From positions 1 through 64,000 of the forward strand of contig JAUCBJ010007264.1 of NCBI GenBank assembly GCA_032718475.1: a stretch of DNA of 64,000 bases, given 5' to 3'. How positions within the stretch are numbered: position 1 is the first letter of the stretch; the number at the start of each line of letters is the position of its first letter. This stretch comes from Nemertoderma westbladi. Its lineage: Eukaryota > Xenacoelomorpha > Nemertodermatida > Nemertodermatidae. The notes below the pieces were generated by a model that was given only the letters and a program-made list of their open reading frames with translations, was not told the DNA's origin and made no database searches. Made by a program: the position numbers and the translations under genes. Shown here piece by piece: positions 42,345 to 53,185 of this stretch.

Positions 42345-42870
42345 GGCAGAAGTTAGTTAAGAGGTACGTAGTACCTAGTTAGTTAGTTAGTTAGGAGGTA
42401 CGTAGTACCGATAGTTAGTTAGAGAGTTAGAGGGTACGTAGTACCGATAGTTAGTTAGAGAGTTAGGAGGGTACGTAGTACCGATAGTTAGTTAGAGAGT
42501 TAGAGGGTACGTAAGTACCGATAGTTAGTTAGAGAGTTAGAGGGTACGTAGTACCGATAGTTAGTTAGTTAATTAGGGGTACGTAGTACCGTAGTTAGTT
42601 AGAGAGTTAGAGGGTACGTAAGTACCGCTAGTTAGTTAGAGAGTTAGAGGGTACGTAAGTACCGTTAGTTAGTTAGAGAGTTAGAGGGTACGTAAGTACC
42701 GTTAGTTAGTTAGAGAGTTCAGAGGGTACGTAGTACCGTTAGTTAGAGAAGAGTTAGAGGGTACGTAGTACCGTTAGTTAGAGGAGAGTTAGAGGGTACG
42801 TAGTACCGTTAGTTAGAGAAGAGTTAGAGTTAGAGGGTACGTAGTACCGTTAGTTAGAGAGAGAGAGTAA
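42345..42870 (+). repeat. Element C 3' minisatellite with GGTAC/GTACC hairpins
   Basis: About 14 units of roughly 35 bp: GGGTACGTAGTACC (or GTAAGTACC) plus GATAGTTAGTTAGAGAGTTAGA. Same theme as B at 27528-28075 but a different spacer. Confidence 0.9.
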
Positions 42871-43125
42871 GAGGTAGAAGGGTATATAAGATATAGATAT
42901 TAGTTAGCAGTTAGTAGCGTTAGTAGCGAGAGGGGGGCATATGAGTACAGCTGGGTAAATCGTGTGGCCACACGACGCACACTGCTGTACTGCATAGGCC
43001 CACAGAGTAGGCCAGAATGTGGATTAGGGAATAGAATAATCAATAGGAAGCAGTAAGGTAGTAGGATTGAAATTAAATCAAAAATAAAATTAGAATAAGA
43101 ATAGGGCTAAGAAGGGGAACAAATT
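42871..43125 (+). other. Element C spacer before third ORF
   Basis: No gene. CAGCTGGGTAAATCGTGTGGCC and similar short inverted words; A-rich just before the ATG at 43126. Confidence 0.5.
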
Positions 43126-44170
43126 ATGGTAACAGTAGTAAGAATAGGCAATAACTCAGAAATTCAGAAAGAGATAGGCCATCGAACTGAACTTAAACCA
43201 CCTAAACCCATCACTCATCACGTTTGCGCCTTGGCAAGGCACCACCTACGGGTGAGCGATCGGGCAGAGTTCGAGATGGCAGGTAAACTTGTGAGAGAGG
43301 AGAGAAGCAGAGGAGAGGGAGGAGGAAGCTAGGGCGCAGAGCTACGGCTTCGAGGAATAAGCAGCCTTAGACGAACTTCGTTGGGCTTCGTCAGGGAGTT
43401 CGGGGGAGTCTCTAGGGAAAGAACTGGGGTGGACGGTGGGATCACCGAAACAGTCGACGTCGGGATTGCAAGCGATGCCCATACCAGCGGGCGCCGAGGG
43501 CGAACAACCGCAAAGGAAGTTAAGGGAGTTGGAGGGATGGAGAGCTACGGGCGAGAGCCAAGGCGGGAAGGGACATAGTGGGTCCACCGGGATACCGGGG
43601 TTGGGACCACTGCGAGAGGAGGACGAGGACGACGACGAGTTCGGAGAGATGCCGCCCATCGAGAGGATAGGCCACTCGGACACGGACTGGGTTGGCGGGA
43701 GGGTGGTGACGGCCAGTGGGGCGAGAGCCTTCTGGGACAAACCCGGCAAGCGGGCCTGGGTGCACGAGGAGCCGGCGATGGATTTCGCGGGGAGCACTAT
43801 CAGGTTGGGCAAGCAACCGGGGACGGCACCACGGGTAGTATTCGGAGAGACGATGCCCGGGAGGGGCGAGGAGATCGACGTAGACAGGGACGCTAACGTC
43901 TAGAAGTTCGCCTATCAGCGACTCCACAGACCGCGGAGATCGCTTGGGATGAAAGACGACGTGGGGCGGGAGACATTGGTACTCGGTTGCGGCTACTGTG
44001 GGAGACAGACCCACCAGGAAAGGAGCTGCTTGTACCGGTTCCAGAAAGGGACCAGCTGTCTCTACTGCCACGAGACGAGCCACAGGATGGGAGCGTGTCC
44101 ACGGTTGCAGAACCGATGTCCGAAGTGCAACTTTCGGGGACACCACGGACGCCAAGGAGGGATGGACTGA
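43126..44170 (+). pseudogene. Element C third ORF with zinc knuckles
   Basis: It probably starts at 43126 (MVTVVRIGNNSEIQKEIG). A one-base shift near 43315 moves the sense to the frame that runs to 44170, interrupted by TAA at 43358-43360 and TAG at 43901-43903, with phase kept. The middle has an acidic block (EEDEDDDEFGEMPP) followed by DWVGGRVVTASGARAFW. The C-terminal part has CGYCGRQTHQERSC (43988-44029), CLYCHETSHRMGAC (44057-44098) and a third motif starting CPKCNFRGHH (44117) that lacks its last cysteine. Same position, after pol and before the hairpin, as the A third ORF, but about 350 codons instead of 1230. Both have a GE[DE]-rich stretch ahead of the knuckles. Function unknown. Confidence 0.72.
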
Positions 44171-44818
44171 GGCTTTGATGTAGTGCGCCTGGAAGGCGCC
44201 ACGTGAGACGTGCGAACTATGTACAAATTTAATTAATGCGAATAATCATATAAGTACAATTTGTATGTACGTACGTAGCAATCAGTAATCTACAAATATA
44301 CATTCGGAGTAAGTACTATAGTCATACAACCTTTCTCAATTAGCTACTGGGACTGTGGGGTAAACTGACTATGACACTATGGACGAGACACCAGACAATT
44401 TCACACTTCTTGAGTGCGACGGCACAAAGAGGGGGGGGGGAGATTCGTCAGGAGGAATGAGGTAGTCAAAGTAGGGTTGAGGGAAGGAGTAGTAGGTGCG
44501 AAGTACAGAGAGAGTGCGGACGCAATTCTAGTGTGGGGGGGGGGGGGGAGAATAAGAGGCTGAGTGAGGGACGAGGAGGTCCGAGTGTATGAGAGAGTTA
44601 GGATGAGAGTGAAGAAGAGATAGGGCGGAAGTGTTGGGGAAACAAAAGTTGCGTGAGAGGTGAGCGCGATCGGCCCGACATGAGACGCCAGGCACACAGG
44701 GTAGCGTTATCATACCCATAGGGAGCGGCCTGGAAAGCCGGCTCCGAGAGAAAAGAATTCCACCCCACACCCGATACTAGATCGGGATCCAGCGGGATTG
44801 CAGCGCACTTTTTGGTTG
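44171..44818 (+). other. Element C 3' untranslated region
   Basis: No gene. A 14-G run (44535-44548) and blocks matching B at 28530-29020. Confidence 0.75.
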
Positions 44819-44856
44819 ATGCTATCTTCTTACCGGGAAGATAGCATGGGGGGGAG
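44819..44856 (+). promoter_or_regulatory. Element C hairpin and polypurine tract
   Basis: 11-bp perfect stem (44819-44829 with 44837-44847), loop TTACCGG, then GGGGGGGAG (44848-44856). Confidence 0.88.
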
Positions 44857-45402
44857 TGTTAGCTTATTCAATCCCGCTAACACCCCATAAAGTTTAGCCA
44901 ATAAGCAATATTGGGAGCCACGAGATTGGGTAATTAACCAACTCGTGCCATCCCAATAAGAATGGGAAGGAAACGCACAATGAGGGTCAGGGGCCAAACC
45001 CCTAACCCAGAGAGAACAGGTGGAGTGAACGGGAACACTCCAAAGGGCGCCAACAAGGGTATCAACCAATCAGAGGGGGGAAAGGCATCGATTAGGTAGA
45101 GTAACAAGGCCAACCGTGCAATATAGCCACTTGGCAGTAATCATATCAATTCAGTTATCTCAGTGCAATACTGGTGCTAGTTTAGGTTACATAGTTTAGC
45201 TAGGGAAGGACCGGGACTTTAGTTACCGTATCCCGCCTTCCGTGTACAACAACAATATTATCTCATATCTATATCTGTATCTATATCTCTATACCCAAAC
45301 ATTATATACGACGAACAGCACAAACTCATTCACTCTTTACACACGGCGGGGACGCGTAAACTAACAACGGATAAACCGGGATCCCTCTTGGATCCCGTCA
45401 CA
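44857..45402 (+). repeat. Element C 3' LTR
   Basis: 546 bp, TGTTAG...GTCACA, clearly related to the B LTRs but with many substitutions and small indels. The terminal GGGATCC/GGATCCC hairpin is conserved. Confidence 0.92.
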
Positions 45403-46120
45403 AGTACGCTGTAACATATTTGTGACTGTAATTAATTAGTAAAATTAAGAATTTGTACGCAGCATAGCGGAGAGTAGTTAAGGTAGTAATTTGGAGTACC
45501 GTACACTATTCACGCTGGGCGGTTATTTAATTAGCGGACAATAAGTTAGATCGCAGTATACAGTACGCAACACGCATTAGTAATTTTGCTGGTCTAAAGC
45601 CAGCCGTAGGCAAGTTTAGTCCCACAGCAGGTATTAGCCCCAAAAAAGATACTGTACTAGACAATTTGATTATTTAAATATTCTCACATTCACACATTCC
45701 GTTAGGGAACCCCAGTCTTTGCGATTAGATTAGATTAGAAAAGACGTAATTGTTAACGCGTTTTAGCAGCAAAATTAGGCCGCAGGAATACACTCTGAGT
45801 GTAGAGCCTCTCACACTCGTCTTAAGTAAGCTTAGGGAGCCGATTCGGGTTTATTGTTTTGGTTATTCCCGCGTGGCTCATATATTCGAACAGTTAGCTC
45901 TCTATTGAGTAATCGATAGAGAAAGGAACGAGAATTTAGCAGGAGCAGTAGAAATTAGGGAAATATATTAGCGGACGGCAGGTTAGCGCCATCCAACGGT
46001 GAGTAGCGGTTTTGTATTTAGCAGCCCTACATTAGCAATTACACGCTCCTGATTGCCCTGTTTAATAAATAGAGCAGTTTTGTGTCTTTATTGGTTAGGC
46101 CGGGTAGTTTGTTCGTAACA
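45403..46120 (+). repeat. Element A 3' LTR, right-hand segment
   Basis: 718 bp matching 1533-2260 with about 11 substitutions and a 10-bp gap. Ends GTTCGTAACA; beyond it the sequences diverge, fixing the LTR end at 46120. Confidence 0.88.
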
Positions 46121-46358
46121 GAAAATATGGCGACAGTGTTCATTAATACTGAACGGACACATCAAAGATTTATTACATCCATGCAGGAGATAACAACAAT
46201 AAACTTTAATTAGATATAATTGTATATTACCGGTACCTGTTAATAAATTTCACTTATATTCGATATAGTACATAATTAAAATGTTCAAAAGAGTATCCAT
46301 AAAATCCTTTCTTCACATACCGAACGCTGATAAGTTGACATAAAGTAACAAAATTGCA
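46121..46358. other. Host flank right of element A
   Basis: No gene seen. GAAAA at 46121 would be the A target duplication, but its partner was not found. Confidence 0.5.
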
Positions 46359-46493
46359 TACATCATTGTGTGCAAAGGTCACTTTTCACTTTTCCTTGTT
46401 TATTTATGTAAACTTCCCTCGCTGCGCTCGCTCGGTACATAAATAAACTCGGGTCATAACGCTGCAAAGTGCTACTTTGCACACAATTATGTA
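46359..46493. repeat. Nested-hairpin element (MITE-like)
   Basis: Outer arms TACATCATTGTGTGCAAAG (46359-46377) and CTTTGCACACAATTATGTA (46475-46493) pair over 19 bp with one mismatch. Inner arms TTTATTTATGTA (46399-46410) and TACATAAATAAA (46436-46447) pair perfectly over 12 bp. The apical loop is GC-rich (CTCGCTGCGCTCGCTCGG). Confidence 0.8.
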
Positions 46494-47336
46494 ATGTAAA
46501 TAGTTATTAATTTCAATCTATCACTGATTAAACCACCATCTTATTCCCGTAATGTCTGGTTGTATAATCGATGTAATTATGAGTTGTTAGGCGCCAAACT
46601 TCGCACAGCGCAGTGAAAAAATGGACTAATCTCTTAAAAAATACTGCAAAAACCGCCACACCAAATAAAACAGTTACAATCAAACCAAATGACAAACCGT
46701 GGTATTCCAATGTTACAACACGAATATGACACTGAAATATATCGTACCTTGTTGATTACGGCTTTTTTGGATACGTGTCGATGTACGGCACGAAAAATAC
46801 AAGTAGCACAAATTTCATAATGAAAAATCATTACCAAATCAACCTGATTTTATAACATTTGGGGTTTTTTGGAATGCTGATCACGAATATGACACTCATA
46901 AATATCGTATTATCCATCCAACCAAATTTGATTTTTTCCCTTTGAAATTGTAGGCTACTTGCATTTTTCGTCCCACCAGACAAACACGAAAAACGATAGT
47001 TGCGTTAGCGACCTTGAAAACCAGTATAGTTTCAGAATTACCAAAAAAAGGCAAAATTTAAAAGTTTCAAATTTTTGCTGCTTGTACTTTTCGTTTTGGA
47101 GTACCAAAATGGCACCAAAATTGGGATTGCACATTCCAGAAATATTTATAACTACTTTCATCGCGATCAGCTACCGCAAAAACCCGTATACGTTTAGAAT
47201 TATCTAACCAAACACAAAATGTTTAGTAATTTTATACCCGCTGGTATAGTCCCGCTGGTTTAGGCATGAGAATAAACCTAGCTAGATAAACCTAGCATGA
47301 TGATTCTTAAAGAATAACCGGACCCTCCAATAATAA
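46494..47336. other. Intergenic, no gene
   Basis: AT-rich. A CACGAATATGACACT...AAATATCGTA string occurs twice (near 46718 and 46883), suggesting old tandem or dispersed repeats. Short reading frames here lack supporting features. Confidence 0.6.
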
Positions 47337-47456
47337 ACCTCCAGTAACCTGTTAGAATGGCTAACCGACTACCTCTCGAACAACTATCAGAGTGTTATTA
47401 TTAGTGGTACACAGTCGGGTTGGTTGCTTACATTAGCGGGAGTCCCACAAGGATCA
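47337..47456 (+). pseudogene. LINE reverse-transcriptase fragment
   Basis: One frame reads LLEWLTDYLSNNYQS, then VIISGTQSGW, then LAGVPQGS, the block around the conserved PQGS motif of LINE reverse transcriptases. It stops at TAA right after PQGS; nothing further of the enzyme follows. The clade cannot be named from 40 residues. Confidence 0.75.
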
Positions 47457-47872
47457 TAATCATTATGCACCAGGAACTTACTCAATTATATGAAAGTACT
47501 GTACATCTTTCCTCCAACGTAACGCTTCGCAAGATTAACGATAAGGGCAACTTTTGCAATTCAGAGATTTTCTTCCCTGGCGGTTATTGCTTCAACACAA
47601 CTACTTATTGTCCATCACTCTGCTCAATCTTAAGAATTTTACTATAAAGTCGCGCCGTTAATAATTATAGGGATTCATATTTCTAAGCGGCGCGGCGCGC
47701 CTGACTAATATTATTAATCATTGTTATTATTTCGAATTATTATTTTTTGTTTTTTTTATGTTAAATCATTTTATTATTTTAGTCTCAGTTTGCCAAGAAA
47801 TGTTGACCGACTGTTTGATTTTTTTTTACTGTACATAAAGATCTGCTGTCATTGAACTGTATATTGGCACAT
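47457..47872. other. Intergenic, no gene
   Basis: No supported feature apart from a GC-rich word (GCGGCGCGGCGCGCC) near 47690 and T-runs. Confidence 0.6.
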
Positions 47873-48561
47873 TTATTCAAACTTACAGCGAAATGGAATG
47901 TCATCGATCTTATCAAAGTAGGCGACATCGTCACCGTAGGTGTCGACGATAGTACTAAGTTTGGTGTCTGAATCTACGCCAGTTTCTAATCCACAGAAAT
48001 TCACTGCATTCCAGGCCCAAACAACCGCTCTGCATAGATGATTGTCACCGCATTCCTCCATACATTCATTGTAAGAGCTGATGTCTGTTTGAGTCGTTAG
48101 ATTCACTTCTCTTAGGAAACTTTTGTGGCAAGGAGAACGAAACTTTGTCACCCATTCAACTGGAATGGAAACAAACGTGATATACAAAATACAGAAGTGT
48201 AATTTATTTGTGTGAACTGGCAATGCGACTGGATCTAGAATATTTTTACTGTATAATTTCTGATAAATAATGAACGCATCTCACCTTTTTTTGTACTAAT
48301 CCATCTTCTTTCTGATGTATCAACATACCAGCTGTCCATTCTTTCAAGACAGCTTTCGTAGTAAAGCTTACAGACCCCTTCGTTGTAACTGAAAGCCGTA
48401 CACTGGTCCCTTTGTTCGCACTTAATGTTACATAAAGCGGTAGAGGGGGAGGTTGTAGAGAACGCAGTAGCGGAGGGATTCGTACAGAAGTTGTTAATGT
48501 AGATTTTGCCAACCGAATTGTTTATCACAGTGATTGCGATAACAAAGACTCCAGTATACAT
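47873..48561 (-). CDS. Secreted protein with two PAN/apple-like domains, two exons
   Basis: Exon 1 is 48285-48561 and exon 2 is 47873-48159. The donor is AAAAAAG|GTGAGA, the acceptor TTTCCATTCCAG, and both junctions are phase 1, giving 187 residues. Residues 1-18 look like a signal peptide. Domain 1 has cysteines at 26, 44, 48, 54, 64 and 71 with CTAFSYNEGVC, the PAN/apple pattern. Domain 2, after the intron, repeats it (YNECMEECGDNHLC then VNFCGLE). Such domains bind proteins or sugars outside the cell. The stop TAA overlaps an AATAAA signal (47872-47877). Each domain is about one exon. The intron of 125 bp is short. It may be a complete small gene or a fragment of a larger one; no upstream exon was found. 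Confidence 0.78.
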
Positions 48562-49307
48562 TATGAGGAGTTTATTTCTTTATAGGAAAAGTTGTACAAT
48601 AGTTATCCTGATTTTATGTAAAAATCTCTGGAGTAAAAATCTCAACAAGATATTAACCCATGGTCTGATCAAATACTGTATATTTATTTCTTGGGAGGAG
48701 AAGATAATGTAATTTATGTTTTGGTACGCAAAAGGTTAACTGATTTGTCGAATAGCTACTCTGCTATGTTCTTTTATATAGGCCTATTAGAGGCCATCAA
48801 TTCGTTTTTGGCCATAACTCCGCCATAATACACTCAGATATTCAAACACTCTAAATTGTAAATTTATAATTAAAGGTACTGCAGGCCTATTTATTAAACA
48901 TTGTTAAACAAAAAACACCAGTTTTTAGAAGGAATTTACGGAAATAAATCCAAATTTACCTATTCCGAGCGGCTCAATAGGTACTGTAGTCCTGAAAATA
49001 CCCAATTTACTATGAAGAAATACGCGATACCATCAGTTTGAGTTAGTACTGTATTTCCAGGTCTAACTTTTATTCGAGCCGTTATTATACTATGGCCGTT
49101 TTCCAATAATTGTGGTAGGGTGTGTGTGGTTCTCGGAAGCCGATGTGCCTTCTGACTTCTGAGACACAACAATGGGCATTTGGAGCTCGGCCCTACAGTA
49201 ATTGCTCAGTGATAACTTACCGTTGGCCTTCTGTTTAACGAAGGCCCGCTATCATACAGTACAGTATGTAGGGTAGGCCTACTAGTACCAGAGAAGAGAG
49301 AGTGAAT
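48562..49307. other. Intergenic, no gene
   Basis: No supported feature. Contains ATAGGCCTAT and GTAGGCCTAC words. Confidence 0.6.
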
Positions 49308-49633
49308 AACTCCAATGTGGAAGAGGAAACAGATCAATGAGATATAGTCCCCACTATACAATCGCTTGACCGAAGACGCAACCAAACTGAAAACAGACTT
49401 TATTATTCAATTCCACCTTTCTGTCAGTAGAAAATCAAATTCATTTTGGTATTTTGCCATGTACAGTACAGTACATGTATGTATGTAAAAAAAATGTAAA
49501 TTTCAAATGAAATAAACTAAAACTGAAAAATTGTCTGAAATTTGCTTTATTTTACAAAAGATAAAAACTACTGTTTGCTATCGAAAAACAGTGTCCGAAC
49601 TATTTGCTACTATTTGGTACAATCAATAATAGT
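49308..49633 (-). repeat. Dispersed repeat, copy 1 (inverted relative to 61657-61972)
   Basis: It begins TAACTCCAATGTGGAAGAGG and ends TTTGGTACAATCAATAAT. The reverse complement of 61657-61972 matches along its length with many small differences. Contains no ORF. Identity of the element is unknown. Confidence 0.8.
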
Positions 49634-52600
49634 TACATGGCAAATAGCGGATGAAATAGAAATTATACAACGAATCGTACGAAACTCGTTCAACGAAAAG
49701 AGGTAATAAAAAATAGTAAAAATATAACCAAATTAATGTGCTTACAGTACTGCACTATATTAATTTATATGTATGTTGTAGCCACGGTATAGAATCTATC
49801 AATATTGCCTTCATTATGTATAAATAAATGATATATTTTCGAAAAGTGTTTATACAGTAGAAGCTGGTTGATTGATGTAGATTAAAGTTTATTCTTATAC
49901 TTAAATACTGTACTGTGTCCTATATGTAGGCCTACTGTAGTGATTATGTAGGCCTACTGTATAGTGTTGCAGCAACCACTGTCTCACCCCCCCCCCCCCC
50001 CCCCCGGAAAGAGTTGCCGTGGGTGTCAATGAATAATAAATGAATTGCTGCCAGGTGCAGCTGACTGACGGTTTTTTTTTATAAATAAATAATACGATTG
50101 TAAAGCCTTGTACTTTGGGATGTAGAAGGCCTGCAATTCCTCATAGATCATCATAGTGAGGTATATCTCTACATAAACTCAGATATACTGTAGTTCTCCT
50201 AACTGAAACCTCAACTTCTACCACAACTAGTAATTACTACCCATTCCACTCACCTACTACCAAACCCTCACGTGGCCGGTGTACAAAGGCTGAGATTGAG
50301 ATAACTCCCTCTTGAATTGACTCCCCAGTCATCTCAGCCTGTAAAAGCTTTTGCAGACATACCAAGGACGGGAAGGAATAACGGGAAGGAATTAAAGCCA
50401 GTATGACGAAATCTGTCAGCTGATTTCTTGTGGACGTGGAATTTCTTTGTTCTGCCTTATTCAGCCAATCAGAGCAATTTTCCCTTTATGTCTGACAGAG
50501 GCCTATGGAAACTCGCGCAATGCACTACGGTCTTTGTTTACTATTTTTCTGAGCATCAGAACCGGCTCGGAATTTTCTGTGCTTCTGTGTAGAAGTTTCA
50601 GACTTTGGCCTAGGAAACATCAGATGGCCTTGATTATAAGAACGTAAATCTATTATCCTACTTAATCACCGCATCACATTTCATCATTATCAACTGCATT
50701 TCATAACTGCATAAGTAACACATACTGACTGTTCACCGCATTATTTTACTTCTGTTATTAATTGTTGTTATATTAATGGATATTGCTGTTATATTTGGAG
50801 AATACCGATAAATAATCATAAACCCGTCAATCTTCTTGATTACTGAGGTAAGAGGAACAGGTTTACCGGTAGCAACTGCGACTTAAATTATAGTGGTTTT
50901 TGTGTGAATTAAATGCTATTTCATAATCCCTACGTGTGTCAGTTGCTATCCTCCTTATATATGATCAAATTCAGTGACGGTCGGCAGATCAGTGCTAAGT
51001 AGTGTGAAGTAGTGTGAAGTCGTGTGAATTAGTGTGAAGGTTAATAAAGCATCTCCTAAAGAATGCGCTATTTACGAAACTCTGTGGCCATCTAGTTGTG
51101 ATTAGTATAAGTCATAACTCTGTTTTTATACTTAAAGCGCCACGCCCTAAAGGAACTGTTAATATTTCCCCGAAAGTAAATATATTTGTCAGAGATTATA
51201 TAGTAACGATCAATTGAATAATACAGTAGGTCTACACTGCAATAACTCTCAAGGAATCCGAATCCAGTCTCCCAAATCGTGGGTGATAGGTCGCGCACGG
51301 ACTGGCTTCGGCTGATGTAACTTCAGTACACTAGATAATTGATATAGGCTAAAGTCGATTTATAAACAAGAGGACAACTAAAATTGGCAGGTTAAACTGC
51401 TAAAGGTCTAAAAGCGCGAACAATAATAGATTTAAGTATCTTTATTGCGCCGTAGGCAATAAAGTCAAATGTACCGGTCGGACGGTAAACTGTAGGCCTA
51501 ACTGCCCAACCACCTGAACCGGTACTTACAGGTACCCAGTATTATTTCGATTGTGATATATTGTATAATAGTAGGCTGTTTAAGAGAGTAGGGACTGTAC
51601 AGTACACCCCTTATTTCTTTTAGAGCTTATTTATTTCTGTCAGTTTTATTTATCTGTAAGTGGAATATTGAGCAGAAGGCGTGTAAGCCTGCTCAGATTG
51701 TATAAATAATTTGTAGGCCGGATTGTTGTCTAACTGTTGTTAGGTCTGAGGCAATTGCAGTGTGTGTAGAGTGTCTGTCCGATAAAGTGCTAGTTAGGAA
51801 GGTGGGGGCATCCAGTGCTGTAAGGTAAAACCCCCCCGAAAGAATAAGTCATAGTACTTGGTTAGAATGCCTACTAACTAACCATTTCGGAGTCTGCATA
51901 TACTGTAGTAAATTTAGGCTTGACAGTAGTCTGCCAGCATTTGGTCTGTGTTTTATTTGAATAGTCTGCACGGGTAGCGTAATATTTATTATTCAGAGTC
52001 TATGCGAGTATTCGCAACCTCCAACTCCCCAAGTTTATTCCTACAGTAATTGTGCTTGTTATACATACCGTTATAGTTAAATTAACCCCGGTACTACATC
52101 AGGGCTGCTTGGCGTAGGTAAAGACTGGTGATTTTGTGCTCCGGTCACTCCAGCAGATACCATGGTTCTTTTGGCTGTTCAAGTATATTTAACTGCTGGT
52201 TATTTGTTGTATAAGTACTTGTACCTAATTTAGGGTTTAGGGTACAGTGCTTTCCGAAAGTAATTTAGTGTGTAGGCAGTATATTTGTGTTGTAAGTGGT
52301 TAATAGGCACGTTAGCTCTGGTTGGCTTCGGTAATTAACCTCTAGGTAGGGACATTCCGGGTACATAACGTAGTACTTATAGAGCTAAGACTATAAGTAG
52401 TCAGACGGTGGTATTTCCTTATCTGGACAACGCAACTTACTTACTACTACTTTATTGTTTTCAACTACCGTAGTTTCCTGTCAGTTTGTAAGAACCAGAA
52501 ATTATAACTCCTTGTTAGGCTGGTTTGTAGATTTCTTATAAAATTACCCTAAAAATTGTACGTGTAACTTGTTTATTGTTTATTTAGAGATTGTAATCTC

Positions 52601-53185
52601 AACCTGTTGTAATTGTAAGTAATTTGTAGTGATAAGTAACTTAGTAAAGTAGAATTATCTGTATTAGTGTCCAACAAGTAGCACTCCACTGAGAGCGTTC
52701 AGCTTCTGTGTAGTGACTCCTTATCCAGAAATAATAACATTTATTTCAAATATTGTCAAAAACCCATTGTACGGGTATATATATATTTATAAATCAACTC
52801 AAACAGATTTATAAAATAGTAGGCCTGTTATAAATCAATTAGGTCTTAATATCAGTTGAACTACTGCTTAATATCAGTAATAAAGTAAAGGGAAGTAACC
52901 CTAAAATTCAGAAATTCAGTTATTATAAAATAATTGACATTACCGGTATTTACGGTAAGCTTACTATATTTATATAAATTTAGGCTGAAATTATATACCG
53001 GTATTCTGTGACTGAACCTAGTCTGTAAATAATACTTATATATATACTATAAGTGTATACCGGTAGTTTAATATTATATATATTTTGTGGAGGAGTTTAA
53101 TAATAATGTGAGGACGTTAACACATTATATGTGATATATATTATATAACAGAGTTAGTGTTAACAATATGAAAGGGCTACTGCGA
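49634..53185. other. Long intergenic stretch without recognised gene
   Basis: 3.5 kb of AT-rich DNA. Items seen: a 19-C run (49987-50005), repeated GTGTGAAGTAGTGTGAAG words (about 50995-51040), GGCTGAGAT/ATCTCAGCC inverted repeat (about 50290-50339), TATA-rich tracts, and recurring TAGGCCTA and ACCGGTA. Short reading frames at 50447 and 51092 have no features. Distant regulatory DNA cannot be excluded. Confidence 0.55.

Larger units (their letters stand above)
39407..45402 (+). mobile_element. Element C: 5'-truncated BEL/Pao element of the B family
   Basis: It starts inside the reverse transcriptase and continues through integrase, 3' minisatellite, third ORF, hairpin, polypurine tract and one LTR (44857-45402). 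The 5' LTR, gag, protease and half of the reverse transcriptase are missing. It lies in the 3' LTR of A: A LTR sequence resumes at 45403 with AGTAC. The left junction shows CCGTCGATA twice, 18 bases apart, and about 40 bases of A LTR start, so a deletion joined A and C. It preserves the RNase H region and third ORF that B lost. Confidence 0.88.
1..46120 (+). mobile_element. Element A: giant BEL/Pao LTR retrotransposon, host of four nested insertions
   Basis: The order of parts is 5' LTR (right end at 2260), leader, gag (8838-12336), pol (29619-34407), a third ORF (35162-38854), a hairpin with a short purine tract, and a 3' LTR starting TGTTACG at 39367 and ending CGTAACA at 46120. Its pieces are separated by the copia, B (with D inside) and C insertions. 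Proof of continuity is the GTACA duplication around B: the reading frame at 12336 resumes in frame at 29619. Removing the passengers leaves about 17.3 kb, far above the usual 4-10 kb for BEL/Pao. The left end of the 5' LTR was not found and may lie outside the window, so the start at 1 is a lower bound. The element is inactive: gag has frameshifts and two stops, pol has one frameshift, the third ORF has two stops. Confidence 0.8.

Noticed and set aside
46400-46435. GC-rich CGCTGCGCTCGCTCGG loop as a viral terminal repeat
   Set aside because: Explained as the loop of a local double hairpin; no viral gene is nearby.
46634-47207. Short frames on both strands as host genes
   Set aside because: No signal peptide, domain or splice context; AT-rich repeats.
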